From: an uncultured Lachnospiraceae bacterium
GTDB lineage: Bacteria > Bacillota > Clostridia > Lachnospirales > Lachnospiraceae
Assembly (NCBI GenBank): GCA_947588995.1
Contig: CANPZI010000001.1
Span: forward strand, 62,001 to 126,000
Direction of reading: 5' to 3'
Length of the DNA: 64,000 nt
The notes under the pieces are model-generated. The model ran no database searches, was not told where the DNA came from, and saw only the letters and a program-made list of their open reading frames with translations. The translations under genes were made by a program, and so were the position numbers. This document shows positions 7,922-16,736 of the stretch, piece by piece. Numbering within the stretch: the first letter of the stretch is position 1; each line of letters opens with the position of its first letter.

Positions 7922-9406
7922 TTACGCGAACGGATTCTCCGTCGGATACGGGATGCTCTTCGGCTGATTGTAGCCAATCTCGCTCACATCCACACCGATA
8001 TACTTGAAGACTTCATAGAGAGCCTTGCCGTGATGTCCGAATGCCACCGCGCCGTGATGAGGATAATTCTTTTCGATCAGCACATGACGGTAGAATCTGC
8101 CCATCTCATGAATAGCGAATACACCGATACCGCCGAAAGATCTGGTCGCCACAGGCAGGACTTCTCCCTCTGCCACGTAGGCGCGCAGGATATTGTCAGC
8201 CGTGCTCTGCAGACGGTAGAACGTGATATCACCGGGAACGATATCGCCCTCCAGTGTGCCCTGGGTCACTTCCTCAGGCAGCGTCCTCGCCATGATCATC
8301 TGATATTCCATGCTGCACTTGGACAGCTTCTTGGAGCAGGTATTGCCGCAGTGGAAGCCCATGAAAGTATCTGTGAACTTATAGTCGAACTTGCCCTCGA
8401 TAGACTCCTTATACATATCTTTCGGCACGGAATTGTTGATGTCAAGCAGGGTAACGATGTCGTCGCTGACAGCCTCACCGATAAACTCACTCAGGCAGCC
8501 GTAGATATCCACCTCGCAGGATACGGGGATTCCTCTGCCCGTCAGACGGCTGTTGACATAGCAGGGCACGAACCCGAACTGCGTCTGGAATGCCGGCCAG
8601 CACTTGCCCGCAATGGCCACATACTCACGATATCCCTTGTGCTCCTCGATCCAGTCGAGCAGCGTCAGCTCATACTGCGCCAGTTTCGGCAGGATGGTGG
8701 GCTTATTGTTGCCCGCTCCCAGCTCTGCCTCCATGTCCTTAACCACGTCAGGGATACGGGGATCGCCCTCGTGTTTATTGAACGCCTCAAACAGGTCTAA
8801 CTCGGAATTTTCCTCAATTTCCACGCCCAGATTATAGAGCTGCTTGATCGGCGCGTTACATGCCAGGAAATTCAGCGGTCTGGGGCCGAAAGAGATGATC
8901 TTCAGGTTTGCCAGCGCTGCCACGGCACGGGCAATCGGGATAAACTCATGGATCATGTCCGCGCAGTCATCGGCATCGCCCACCGGATACTCCGGAATAT
9001 ACGCTTTTACATTGCGCAGCTTCAGGTTATAGCTCGCGTTCAGCATACCGCAGTATGCATCGCCGCGTCCCTGCACCAGATCGCCCTGGGATTCCTCCGC
9101 AGCCGCCACAAACATCTTGGGCCCCTCGAAGTGCTTCGCCAGAAGCGTCTCGGAAATCTCAGGGCCGAAGTTGCCGAGATATACGCAGAGGGCATTGCAG
9201 CCATTCTCTTTGATATCTTTGAGCGCATTCACCATATCGATCTCACTCTCGATGATGCAGACCGGGCACTCATAGATGTCGGCAGCGTCATACTTTGCCT
9301 TATAGGCATCCACCAGCGCTTTTCTTCTGTTGACCGCCAGAGACGCCGGGAAGCAGTCACGGCTCACGGCAACGATACCGATCTTCACTTTGGGTAAATT
9401 GTTCAT
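7922..9406 (-). CDS. L-fucose/L-arabinose isomerase family protein
   Basis: A 494-residue aldose-ketose isomerase-like protein. The N-terminal half has the Rossmann-like layers typical of L-fucose and L-arabinose isomerases (KIGIVAVSRD start; CVYLGNFGPE near 95). The C-terminal half carries acidic and histidine residues that probably bind Mn (CEVDIYG near 300, GFHCGNT near 350, and HHGAVAFGHHG near 465). The substrate cannot be told from sequence alone. Its neighbours, a DUF4867 protein and a xylulokinase-type FGGY kinase, suggest isomerisation of a pentose or deoxyhexose whose ketose is then phosphorylated. It is the last gene of the three-gene minus-strand operon, 49 bases after DUF4867, and has a clean AGGAGG-type site. 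Confidence 0.8.
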   Translation of the reverse strand: MNNLPKVKIGIVAVSRDCFPASLAVNRRKALVDAYKAKYDAADIYECPVCIIESEIDMVNALKDIKENGCNALCVYLGNFGPEISETLLAKHFEGPKMFVAAAEESQGDLVQGRGDAYCGMLNASYNLKLRNVKAYIPEYPVGDADDCADMIHEFIPIARAVAALANLKIISFGPRPLNFLACNAPIKQLYNLGVEIEENSELDLFEAFNKHEGDPRIPDVVKDMEAELGAGNNKPTILPKLAQYELTLLDWIEEHKGYREYVAIAGKCWPAFQTQFGFVPCYVNSRLTGRGIPVSCEVDIYGCLSEFIGEAVSDDIVTLLDINNSVPKDMYKESIEGKFDYKFTDTFMGFHCGNTCSKKLSKCSMEYQMIMARTLPEEVTQGTLEGDIVPGDITFYRLQSTADNILRAYVAEGEVLPVATRSFGGIGVFAIHEMGRFYRHVLIEKNYPHHGAVAFGHHGKALYEVFKYIGVDVSEIGYNQPKSIPYPTENPFA

Positions 9407-9455
9407 ATCCTTATATCCTCCTTATTTATAACCGGCGCCGCCGGCATTTTTTACG

Positions 9456-10079
9456 CTAGTCCCTGATATCCAGATTCCTGCCGGTCAGGCCGATGTGCGC
9501 ACCGGCGTCCAGCCCGCCCTCGGCGTGGCCGATCAGCCACTTGTTCTGCGCTGTGATCAGGGCGTCCTCCCACCCTGCATGCTTCTCTTTCAGGGGATAG
9601 TTGGTCCCCGCAGGCAGCACTATGCCCACTTTGAAGCCACCGTCGTTCGCACTGCAGGGCGCATAATGCAGAGTCGTGGCATAGAGCTCCACCGCCGTAC
9701 CCGCAGGCACCAGAAAAGCCTCCATCCTGCCCGTATCATATGTAAAATCGTCCGTGATATCCTGCTGGAGGCCGACAATCAGCACCGCGTCTGTCGCCGC
9801 CACGTTAATCTCGGAACTTCTGTGATACTCTATGGCGTTCAGCTTGTAGTTATGTCCGTTGCAGTAGCCCACTTCGATGGGAAGTTCCCCATAGGTCTGT
9901 CTCTGCAGTTCTTTCGCTGCTTTCGTCGCCTCCAACGCCGCGATCGACGGCTCGTAAGCTACGCCCTCAGGCAGCGGCGTCTCCCGCTTAATCGCCTCCA
10001 CCAGATCGCTGAAATCAATGCCCTGCACCACCCTGCCGTATTTGCGGAATGCGGGGTCGCTAATCTTCTTAATCTCCAC
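9456..10079 (-). CDS. DUF4867 family protein
   Basis: A 207-residue protein starting at GTG (10079): AAGGAGG lies nine bases upstream and the residues before it do not look coding. It is a cupin-like beta-rich protein with no membrane segment; the middle contains YHRSSEINVAATDAVLIVG and GRMEAFLVPAGTAVELY, the latter typical of a cupin barrel, followed by HYAPC, where the His could bind metal. The family is known only as DUF4867 and accompanies isomerase/kinase sugar operons. I infer a small-molecule isomerase or sugar-acid related role, such as a mutarotase-like or ketose-processing step, between isomerase and kinase. It lies 37 bases after the kinase gene. Confidence 0.7.
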   Translation of the reverse strand: MEIKKISDPAFRKYGRVVQGIDFSDLVEAIKRETPLPEGVAYEPSIAALEATKAAKELQRQTYGELPIEVGYCNGHNYKLNAIEYHRSSEINVAATDAVLIVGLQQDITDDFTYDTGRMEAFLVPAGTAVELYATTLHYAPCSANDGGFKVGIVLPAGTNYPLKEKHAGWEDALITAQNKWLIGHAEGGLDAGAHIGLTGRNLDIRD

Positions 10080-10116
10080 TGCTTGCTTCCTCCTTATGAT
10101 AGTCTCTACCGCCGCT

Positions 10117-11592
10117 TTACTGAATTCTGCCAAACAGTTCCCTGCACGCCGGATAAATCTGCCTGAACTGCTGATAACGCGCCTCATATTTTTCCACGAG
10201 CGCCGCCTCCGGCTCTACGGTATCCACGACCCTGACAATCTTGGCCGCTGCCTCCTCCACGGTCGCATACTCTCCGCAGGCCACCGCCGCCAGCATAGCG
10301 CCGCCCATGGCCGGTCCCTCCTCGCTCTCGATCACATCCACTTTCAGATTCATAATGTTGGCAATCATCCGCTTCCACAGCGGGCTCTTCGCGCCGCCGC
10401 CGCAGATCTTCGTCCGCTCAATGCGGATGCCGAGGGATTTTGCCACTTCCAGAGAATCACGCAGCGCGAAAGCCACGCCCTCCAGAACGGCCTGCGTCAT
10501 ATCGGCTCTCGTCGTGTCCATCGTCATGCCGATGAAAGTGCCCCGCGCATTCGGGTCATTGTGCGGCGAGCGCTCCCCCATCAGATAGGGAAGAAAATAC
10601 ACATGGTTTTCGCCCAGCTTGTCGTCGGTGATATCGCTCTGCTGCGCCGCATAGTCTTTCGTGCCGATGATCTCATCCATCCACCACTTGTTGCAGGAGG
10701 CCGCGCTCAGCATACAGCCCATCAGGTGGTAGTGCCCGTCCGCATGGGCAAAAGCGTGCAGCGCATTGTTGCTGTCCACGCCAAACTTCTCGGAAGAGAT
10801 GAAGATCGTGCCGCTGGTACCGAGGGAGATATTGCACATACCGTCCCCGACAGTGCCGGTTCCCACGGCCGCGGCCGCGTTGTCTCCGCCGCCTGCAGCT
10901 ACTTTGACTGTCGCGGGGATTCCCAGCTGCTCCGCGATTTGCGGCAAAACCGTCCCCACTGTCTCGTAGCTCTCATATACCCGCGCGAGCTGCTCTTCTT
11001 TCACGCCGCAGATCTCGCACATCTCCTTAGACCAGCAGCGGTTCTTCACGTCGAAGAGCAGCATACCGGAAGCATCCGACACATCCGTACAGTGTACGCC
11101 TGTCAGGCGATAAGCAATGTAGTCTTTCGGCAGCATGATTTTGCTGATCTTTGAAAAATTTTCCGGCTCGTTATTTTTAACCCAGAGGATCTTCGGCGCC
11201 GTAAAGCCTGTAAATGAGATGTTGGCCGTATACGCCGAGAGTTTATCTTTGCCGATCACGTTGTTCAGATAATCGCACTCTTTCGCCGTCCTGCCGTCAT
11301 TCCACAGAATCGCCGGACGGATCACCTCATCGTTCTCATCCAGAATGACCAGCCCGTGCATCTGACCGCCGAAACTGATGCCCGCAATCCGGCTCCTGTC
11401 CGCATCCGCAATCAGTTCACGGATACCCTCGATACTCTGCTCATACCAGTCTTCGGGATTCTGCTCTGACCAGCCCGGATGCGGAAAACTGATCGGATAC
11501 TCCCTCGATACGATATTGACGATCCTGCCGTTTTCTTCCATCAGAAGAAGCTTGACGGCACTCGTCCCCAAATCCACTCCTATATATAACAC
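10117..11592 (-). CDS. xylB: Xylulokinase (FGGY family)
   Basis: A 491-residue FGGY sugar kinase. The start is a GTG at 11592 with AAGGAG seven bases upstream, giving the expected N-terminus LYIGVDLGTSAVKLLL (phosphate 1 loop). The catalytic region GISFGGQMHGLVILD and the second nucleotide loop (GGGAKSPLWKRMIANI near 395) are present. The QMHG segment is characteristic of xylulokinases. It converts D-xylulose and ATP to xylulose 5-phosphate for the pentose phosphate pathway. It is the first gene of the kinase-DUF4867-isomerase operon. The isomerase here is not XylA, so the natural substrate might be another ketose, such as L-ribulose or a deoxy sugar. Confidence 0.88.
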   Translation of the reverse strand: MLYIGVDLGTSAVKLLLMEENGRIVNIVSREYPISFPHPGWSEQNPEDWYEQSIEGIRELIADADRSRIAGISFGGQMHGLVILDENDEVIRPAILWNDGRTAKECDYLNNVIGKDKLSAYTANISFTGFTAPKILWVKNNEPENFSKISKIMLPKDYIAYRLTGVHCTDVSDASGMLLFDVKNRCWSKEMCEICGVKEEQLARVYESYETVGTVLPQIAEQLGIPATVKVAAGGGDNAAAAVGTGTVGDGMCNISLGTSGTIFISSEKFGVDSNNALHAFAHADGHYHLMGCMLSAASCNKWWMDEIIGTKDYAAQQSDITDDKLGENHVYFLPYLMGERSPHNDPNARGTFIGMTMDTTRADMTQAVLEGVAFALRDSLEVAKSLGIRIERTKICGGGAKSPLWKRMIANIMNLKVDVIESEEGPAMGGAMLAAVACGEYATVEEAAAKIVRVVDTVEPEAALVEKYEARYQQFRQIYPACRELFGRIQ

Positions 11593-11633
11593 GATATTTC
11601 TCCTTCCTTTCTTCAAACTTTCCTGTTAATAAG

Positions 11634-11672
11634 AGAGGGCTGATTGCAGCCACTGTCTGCCAACAGCCCTCT
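11634..11672 (-). terminator. Hairpin after the GGDEF/EAL gene
   Basis: A 9-bp perfect stem AGAGGGCTG / CAGCCCTCT encloses a 21-base loop. On the minus strand only a short CTTATT follows, so termination may be partial, allowing read-through into xylB, for which I find no separate promoter. Confidence 0.5.
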
Positions 11673-11701
11673 ATTGACCGGCTTCTGCCGCCAGCCTTAC
11701 A

Positions 11702-13393
11702 TCAGCGCCGCTCTGTATTCTGCAGAAACTGCTCTTCAAACTGATCGGCCGGCGCAGGCTTCCCGAAATAATATCCCTGTATCATATCCGGTTTAGCCTG
11801 CATCATCTTGTTGAGTTCCTCCTCTTTCTCAATGCCTTCCATGCACACGGAAGAACCCAGACTGTGCACCATATCTATGATATGCGTAATAATATTGTAG
11901 TCATGCTCGTTCTGAATCGCCTGCGCGACAAAGCTTCTGTCGATCTTGACCGTAGTCGCCTCGATCTCCTGCAGATAGCGCATGTTGGAGTAGCCCGTCC
12001 CGAAGTCGTCCAGCGCCACATCAAAATTCTTCAGCTTCAGTTCCCGGAACAGCTCCTTGATTCTGCTGTCCGTCTCGATGTAGCCGCTCTCCGTCAGCTC
12101 CAGCATCAGGCTCTCCGGCGGGATGCCCACCTCCTCAATACATCTGTCCACGTCTTCGAGCAGATCGCTCTTGTAGACCTGCACATAGGAAAGGTTGACA
12201 TTGATGTGGAAATCGGGAATAACCTCTCTCCACTTCTTGCAGGTCTGCGCCGCCTGCCACAGGACGAATTTCCCCACCGGAATAATCAACCCGCTCTCCT
12301 CCAGGATGGGAATGAACACGCCCGGCGACACGTTTCCGTACTTCTCGCACTTCCAGCGCAAAAGCGCTTCCGCACCGATCAGCTTATAATCCGGCGTCGA
12401 TACGATGGGCTGGTAAAACACCTCAAAGTCCTTGAAGTTATCATTGATATCCCGCCGCATCAGCTTCCTGATATCGAGCCTCTTCAGGTATTCGTCGTAA
12501 GCCGCCCTGTCGAAGAGGGCCATCTGGTTTTTGCCGCTGCGCTTCGCCTCATTCAGGGCAAACTCCGTCAGGCTCTGCACCGTATCGGCATTCTTGCCCT
12601 CGAAACCGTCCTGCATCACACCCGCGGACACCGTATAGAAACAGCTGTACTCTTTCTCCCGCACCGACTCGGCGACCCTTGCTTTGATCTCGTTGTAGAC
12701 CTCCTGCGCCTCTTTCGTGCACTCCGGCACGGCGTCCATAATCATAAATTCGTCGGACATCAGCCGGTATACATCCACTTTCGGGTTCACCGTCGCCAGA
12801 ATACAGTCGGCCAGCTCCCGCAGCACATTGTCTCCCGCCTCAACGCCCTCTTTCTCATTGATCTCCTTGAAATTATCGATGCCGATCCGCATCATATAGT
12901 TGATCATCTGCGGCCGGTCTCGCAGGATTTCTTCCGCGTCGTACTGGAACCTGATCTCCCTGCGAAGCCCGGTGATATTGTCGGCTTTGGCCTCCTTGCC
13001 CATCTCGTTCACTCTGCCGAACAGCAGTTTATGACCGTTTTTGCCGATGATGACCGTCCCCCGGCACTCGACCCAGACGATCCGCTTCTCTCTGTCAAAC
13101 CAGCGGTACTCCAGACTATGTATCTTCTGCTCTCCCGCGGTGCAGCGCCCGATATCTTCCTTGAGCTTCGGATAGTCGTTCGGATAGACAACGACATCCC
13201 GCATAACCCTGCGCGCATCTTTCGTCACGGTATCCGTAAAAGGAAACCTTTTAAGCATCTGATGCGTCACGATATAGATGTCATCGTCCAGATCCATGAT
13301 ATAAAAATAGGAGTCCGAAGATTTCTGCAGCACCTCAATCACTGCAGTCAGCTGTTCAATGGACATATCCTGCATCGCCGCTATATATTCCAT
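11702..13393 (-). CDS. Cyclic-di-GMP signalling protein: PAS-like, degenerate GGDEF, intact EAL
   Basis: A 563-residue cytoplasmic protein (ATG 13393; AGAAGGG nine bases upstream). An N-terminal PAS-like sensor covers about 20-135. The GGDEF domain (about 140-310) has the signature site as LMSDEF, lacking both glycines, so it is probably not a cyclase but may bind GTP or c-di-GMP. The EAL domain (about 320-555) keeps the key residues: AEALLRW, LELTES, DDFGTGYSN, KIDRSF and the QGYYFGKP end, so it should be a c-di-GMP phosphodiesterase. No membrane segment is present. It is transcribed from a perfect consensus promoter and sits upstream of the sugar operon. Confidence 0.9.
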   Translation of the reverse strand: MEYIAAMQDMSIEQLTAVIEVLQKSSDSYFYIMDLDDDIYIVTHQMLKRFPFTDTVTKDARRVMRDVVVYPNDYPKLKEDIGRCTAGEQKIHSLEYRWFDREKRIVWVECRGTVIIGKNGHKLLFGRVNEMGKEAKADNITGLRREIRFQYDAEEILRDRPQMINYMMRIGIDNFKEINEKEGVEAGDNVLRELADCILATVNPKVDVYRLMSDEFMIMDAVPECTKEAQEVYNEIKARVAESVREKEYSCFYTVSAGVMQDGFEGKNADTVQSLTEFALNEAKRSGKNQMALFDRAAYDEYLKRLDIRKLMRRDINDNFKDFEVFYQPIVSTPDYKLIGAEALLRWKCEKYGNVSPGVFIPILEESGLIIPVGKFVLWQAAQTCKKWREVIPDFHINVNLSYVQVYKSDLLEDVDRCIEEVGIPPESLMLELTESGYIETDSRIKELFRELKLKNFDVALDDFGTGYSNMRYLQEIEATTVKIDRSFVAQAIQNEHDYNIITHIIDMVHSLGSSVCMEGIEKEEELNKMMQAKPDMIQGYYFGKPAPADQFEEQFLQNTERR

Positions 13394-13478
13394 AACGCCA
13401 ACCCTTCTTTCAAAACCTTTATCGATCCGAACGGCTCGTCCGCCGGCGTATAGCGGAAAGTCTCCCATGATCATTTTC

Positions 13479-13507
13479 ATTATACGCACAATCCGGGAGG
13501 CTGTCAA
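13479..13507 (-). promoter_or_regulatory. Perfect consensus sigma-A promoter for the GGDEF/EAL gene
   Basis: TTGACA (13507-13502), exactly 17 bases, then TATAAT (13484-13479) on the minus strand, leaving a leader of about 80 bases before the start codon. Both boxes match consensus exactly, predicting strong constitutive transcription. Confidence 0.85.
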
Positions 13508-13584
13508 TCAGGCATTGGCAATTCTGCCCATATTTTTCTATTCAATTTACATAAAATATAGATAAATTATACGAAAATATTCCT

Positions 13585-15738
13585 TCAGCACACCATGGCG
13601 TCCGCACAGTGCACAACAAATTCCGCCGGCCTCCTTCCTGTCAGAGTCTCTGTGCGCCCGTCCGGCTGCGCCGTCCCCACATAGACCCGGTACTCGCCCG
13701 GCTCTACCCTGCGCACGCCCTGTTCATCGCAGAGTGAAAATGCCCCCGCGCCGAGCATCAGGCGCACTTCCTGTTCCTCTCCCGGCTGCAGGCGGACTTT
13801 TTTCAGCGCTTTCAGCTGCGCGTTCGGCGTTCCCGGACGCTCGGCCTTGACATATACCTGAATCGTCTCCGCCGCCGCCATCTCTCCTGTATTCCTGATC
13901 CGGCAGACAGCCGTCAGCCCGCCCGCGGTGATCTCCTGTCCGGACAGCGCCTCCCCGGAAACGGCAAACGAGGAATAGCTGAGCCCGTAACCGAACGGAT
14001 AGAGCGCCTCGCCTTTCATATAGCGATAGGTACGGTTCTGCATGGAATAATCGGTAAATTCCGGCAGTTCTTCCGTCCCGCGGTAGAATGTCACCGGCAG
14101 TTTGCCCTCCGGAGAGCACTCGCCGAACAGCGTCTCCGCCACGGCTCTGCCTCCCTGTCCGCCCGGATACCATGCCTGCAGAATCGCGGGCACATGCTCC
14201 TGGGCGTAATTGACCGCCAGGGCACTCCCGGACATCAGTACCAGAACAACCGGTTTGCCGCTCTCACAGACGGTCCGCAGGAGTTCCTCCTGCAGCCCCG
14301 GCAGATTCAGATTCGGCTTGTCGCCGCTGGCGAACTCGTTGCCCTCGTCGCCTTCCTCGCCCTCCAGACCGGCATCCAGTCCCAGACACAGAATCACCAC
14401 ATCACTGGCCCGGCACACCGCTCTGACTTCGGAGAGGCGGTCATTCGGCTGCCCCAGAGCGCTGACCCTGTCCTTGTACAGATGACAGCCCTCGGAAGTC
14501 ATCACGCGCACCTCGTCGCCCAGATAGTCCTGGATACCCTCCAGCACCGTGACATAGCGGGAGGCCGTCCCCTCGTAATTTCCCGTCAGTGCCTTGCGGC
14601 TGTTGGCGTTTGGACCGATCACGCCAACCGTTTTCAGTTTTTTCTTATCAAGCGGCAGAAGCCCGCCCTCGTTTTTCAAAAGCACCAGCGTCCGCTTCGC
14701 CACCTCCAAATTGAGCGCGCGCATTTTCGCGCTGTCCACTTCCTCATAGGAGATTTTGTTGTAGGGCACCTCGTCCGGCTCATCGAACATCCCCAGCTTC
14801 ATCCGCGTGGTAAAGAGGCGCTCGCAGGCCTGCGTAATCTTATCCTCCGAGATCCTGCCCTCCTGTACCGCCTGGGTCAGATAGACGAAAATATTGCCGC
14901 AGTTGATGTCGCAGCCGTTCTCCACCGCCAGCGCCACGGACTCCACACCGCTCGCCGTCACATGATGCCCCATATGGAAATCCTTGATCGCCCAGCAGTC
15001 AGACACCACATGTCCGTCGAACTGCCACTCTCCCCGCAGAATATCGCGCAGCAGCGTCCTGCTGCCGCAGCACGGCTCTCCGTTCACGCGGTTGTATGCG
15101 CCCATCACCGTCTCCACACCGGCCTCCTGCACCAATGCCTGAAAGGCCGGCAGATAAGTCTCGTACAAATCCTGACGGCTCACCTCGGCATTGAACTCAT
15201 GCCGCAGCTCCTCCGGTCCGGAATGTACCGCAAAATGTTTGGCGCACGCCGCGACTTTCAGATACTTCTCGTCATCTCCCTGCAGTCCCTCCACAAAACG
15301 CACGCCCAGCCGGCCTGTCAGATACGGATCCTCCCCGTATGTTTCATGGCCTCTGCCCCATCTTGGGTCGCGGAAAATATTGACATTCGGCGCCCACATG
15401 GTGAGCCCTTTGTAGATATCGCTGTCGCCGAACTCCTGCTGTGCGTTGAACTTGGCTCTCGCCTCCGTCGCGATGGCGTCCCCGACTTCCCGCATCATAT
15501 CCTCATCAAAAGCGGCCGCCATGCCGATGGCCTGCGGAAACATCGTCGCGATGCCGGCTCTCGCCACGCCGTGCAGCGCCTCATTCCACCAGTTGTACGC
15601 CGGAATATGCAATCTCTCAACCGCAGGCGCGGTGTGCAGCATCTGCAGTACCTTTTCCTCCAGCGTCATCTGCGACACCAGTTCTTTCGCCCTCTTCTTA
15701 TATGCCGATATTTGATCTTGATTCTCTCTCAGCAGCAA
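13585..15738 (-). CDS. Glycoside hydrolase family 3 (beta-glucosidase/beta-xylosidase type)
   Basis: About 717 residues. I chose TTG 15738, preceded by GAGAGGGAG at five bases, so that the protein begins just before the conserved SQMTLEEKVLQM; an in-frame ATG exists at 15795. The N-terminal TIM barrel has NWWNEALHGVA, NIFRDPRWGRG, KHFAVHSGPE, and the nucleophile aspartate in GHVVSDCWAI. The C-terminal alpha/beta sandwich (LNLEVAKRTLVLLKNEGG onward) and a fibronectin-III-like domain at the end follow. These motifs (RDPRWGRGHETYGEDP) are close to beta-xylosidases and related glucosidases. There is no signal peptide, so it acts in the cytoplasm on oligosaccharides, presumably those imported by the adjacent ABC transporter. 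Confidence 0.9.
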   Translation of the reverse strand: MLLRENQDQISAYKKRAKELVSQMTLEEKVLQMLHTAPAVERLHIPAYNWWNEALHGVARAGIATMFPQAIGMAAAFDEDMMREVGDAIATEARAKFNAQQEFGDSDIYKGLTMWAPNVNIFRDPRWGRGHETYGEDPYLTGRLGVRFVEGLQGDDEKYLKVAACAKHFAVHSGPEELRHEFNAEVSRQDLYETYLPAFQALVQEAGVETVMGAYNRVNGEPCCGSRTLLRDILRGEWQFDGHVVSDCWAIKDFHMGHHVTASGVESVALAVENGCDINCGNIFVYLTQAVQEGRISEDKITQACERLFTTRMKLGMFDEPDEVPYNKISYEEVDSAKMRALNLEVAKRTLVLLKNEGGLLPLDKKKLKTVGVIGPNANSRKALTGNYEGTASRYVTVLEGIQDYLGDEVRVMTSEGCHLYKDRVSALGQPNDRLSEVRAVCRASDVVILCLGLDAGLEGEEGDEGNEFASGDKPNLNLPGLQEELLRTVCESGKPVVLVLMSGSALAVNYAQEHVPAILQAWYPGGQGGRAVAETLFGECSPEGKLPVTFYRGTEELPEFTDYSMQNRTYRYMKGEALYPFGYGLSYSSFAVSGEALSGQEITAGGLTAVCRIRNTGEMAAAETIQVYVKAERPGTPNAQLKALKKVRLQPGEEQEVRLMLGAGAFSLCDEQGVRRVEPGEYRVYVGTAQPDGRTETLTGRRPAEFVVHCADAMVC

Positions 15739-15796
15739 ATTCACTCCCTCTCTTTCTGCGCCCGCCGCAAGCTGTCTGTCAACGTCAGGCCTCATG

Positions 15797-15829
15797 CCGC
15801 GGGCGCGGCGTCATACACCGTGCCCGCGG
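15797..15829 (-). other. GC-rich hairpin upstream of the GH3 gene
   Basis: CCGCGGGC and GCCCGCGG form a perfect 8-bp stem around a 17-base loop in the space between the permease stop and the GH3 start. No T-tract follows on either strand, so it is more likely an mRNA-stability or processing element than a terminator. Confidence 0.4.
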
Positions 15830-15893
15830 TATTCGTCCCTTTTCTATCATTGTACCAAGATATGTGTCAAATGCAAGCGCCACATCTCTGCGG

Positions 15894-16736
15894 TCAGCCC
15901 TTCACACCGCCCAGCGCAACGCCGGCAATGATATACTTGGACAACAGGAAGTATACGATGAACAGCGGCAGCACGGTAAGCGTCAGCCCCATGTAAATCG
16001 CGCCGTATTCCGTCTTATAGATGTCGCCTTTCAAGAGGCTTACCATGATCGGCATCGTGTACTTCTCCTGCTTGGTCAGCAGGATCAACGGCAGAAACAG
16101 GTTGTTCCACGAATTGACGAATGAGAAAATCGCCTGCGTTGCAATCGCCGGTTTCATGATCGGCAGCACAATATGATTGAAAGAATAGAATTCTTTGGAA
16201 CCGTCTATCCTGGCCGAGTTGATGATGTCGAGCGGCAGCGTCGCCAGCATATACTGCCTCATAAAGAACACCATGGTCGGCGCCGCAATCGACGGCAGAA
16301 TCAGCGCCAGGAAATTGTTCGTCATATGAATCTGATAGATAAACTGGTAAAAACCGATACTTACCACCTGAGAAGGGATCATCATGATCGCCATAATAAA
16401 GGTGAAAAACGGCTGTCTCAGTCTCCAGCTATAGACCACCAGCGCGTAAGCCGTCATCGTTGAAAAATAAACCGCGCACGCCGTCGAACCGACGGAGATA
16501 ATCATGGAATTTAAGAAACCTCTCGCCGGGTTAAAGCTCTTGCCTGTCAGAATCTGAAAATTGCTCATAAGATGCGTGGACGGCAAAAACGAGATCGCGT
16601 GCTGCTGAATCTCGGTCGTGCTTCTCGTCGCGTTCACAACCATGATCAGAAAAGGCATGATGCTGAGCACTGTCAGAAGGATACAGACAACATAGACAAA
16701 TACCAGAAATCCGCGTGATACATTCAGTTTTTTCAT
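15894..16736 (-). CDS. Carbohydrate ABC transporter permease (MalG-type)
   Basis: A 280-residue inner-membrane permease with six predicted membrane helices; the first is at about 10-32. The EAA-like loop that docks on the ATPase is visible around IINSARIDGSKEFYSFNHIVLPIMKPA (cytoplasmic, with the conserved A-x-x-D-G-A-like pattern). It pairs with the MalF-type permease, whose stop overlaps this start by one base (TGATG), with AGGGAGG before the ATG. No ATPase gene is in the cluster; such CUT1 importers usually share an MsmX-type ATPase encoded elsewhere. It imports an oligosaccharide, probably one cleaved by the GH3 enzyme downstream. Confidence 0.92.
   Translation of the reverse strand: MKKLNVSRGFLVFVYVVCILLTVLSIMPFLIMVVNATRSTTEIQQHAISFLPSTHLMSNFQILTGKSFNPARGFLNSMIISVGSTACAVYFSTMTAYALVVYSWRLRQPFFTFIMAIMMIPSQVVSIGFYQFIYQIHMTNNFLALILPSIAAPTMVFFMRQYMLATLPLDIINSARIDGSKEFYSFNHIVLPIMKPAIATQAIFSFVNSWNNLFLPLILLTKQEKYTMPIMVSLLKGDIYKTEYGAIYMGLTLTVLPLFIVYFLLSKYIIAGVALGGVKG

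Noticed and set aside
14194..15996. 600-codon open frame on the plus strand opposite the GH3 gene
   Set aside because: Shadow of a GC-rich gene: rich in Arg, His and Gln, no ribosome site, no recognisable motifs.
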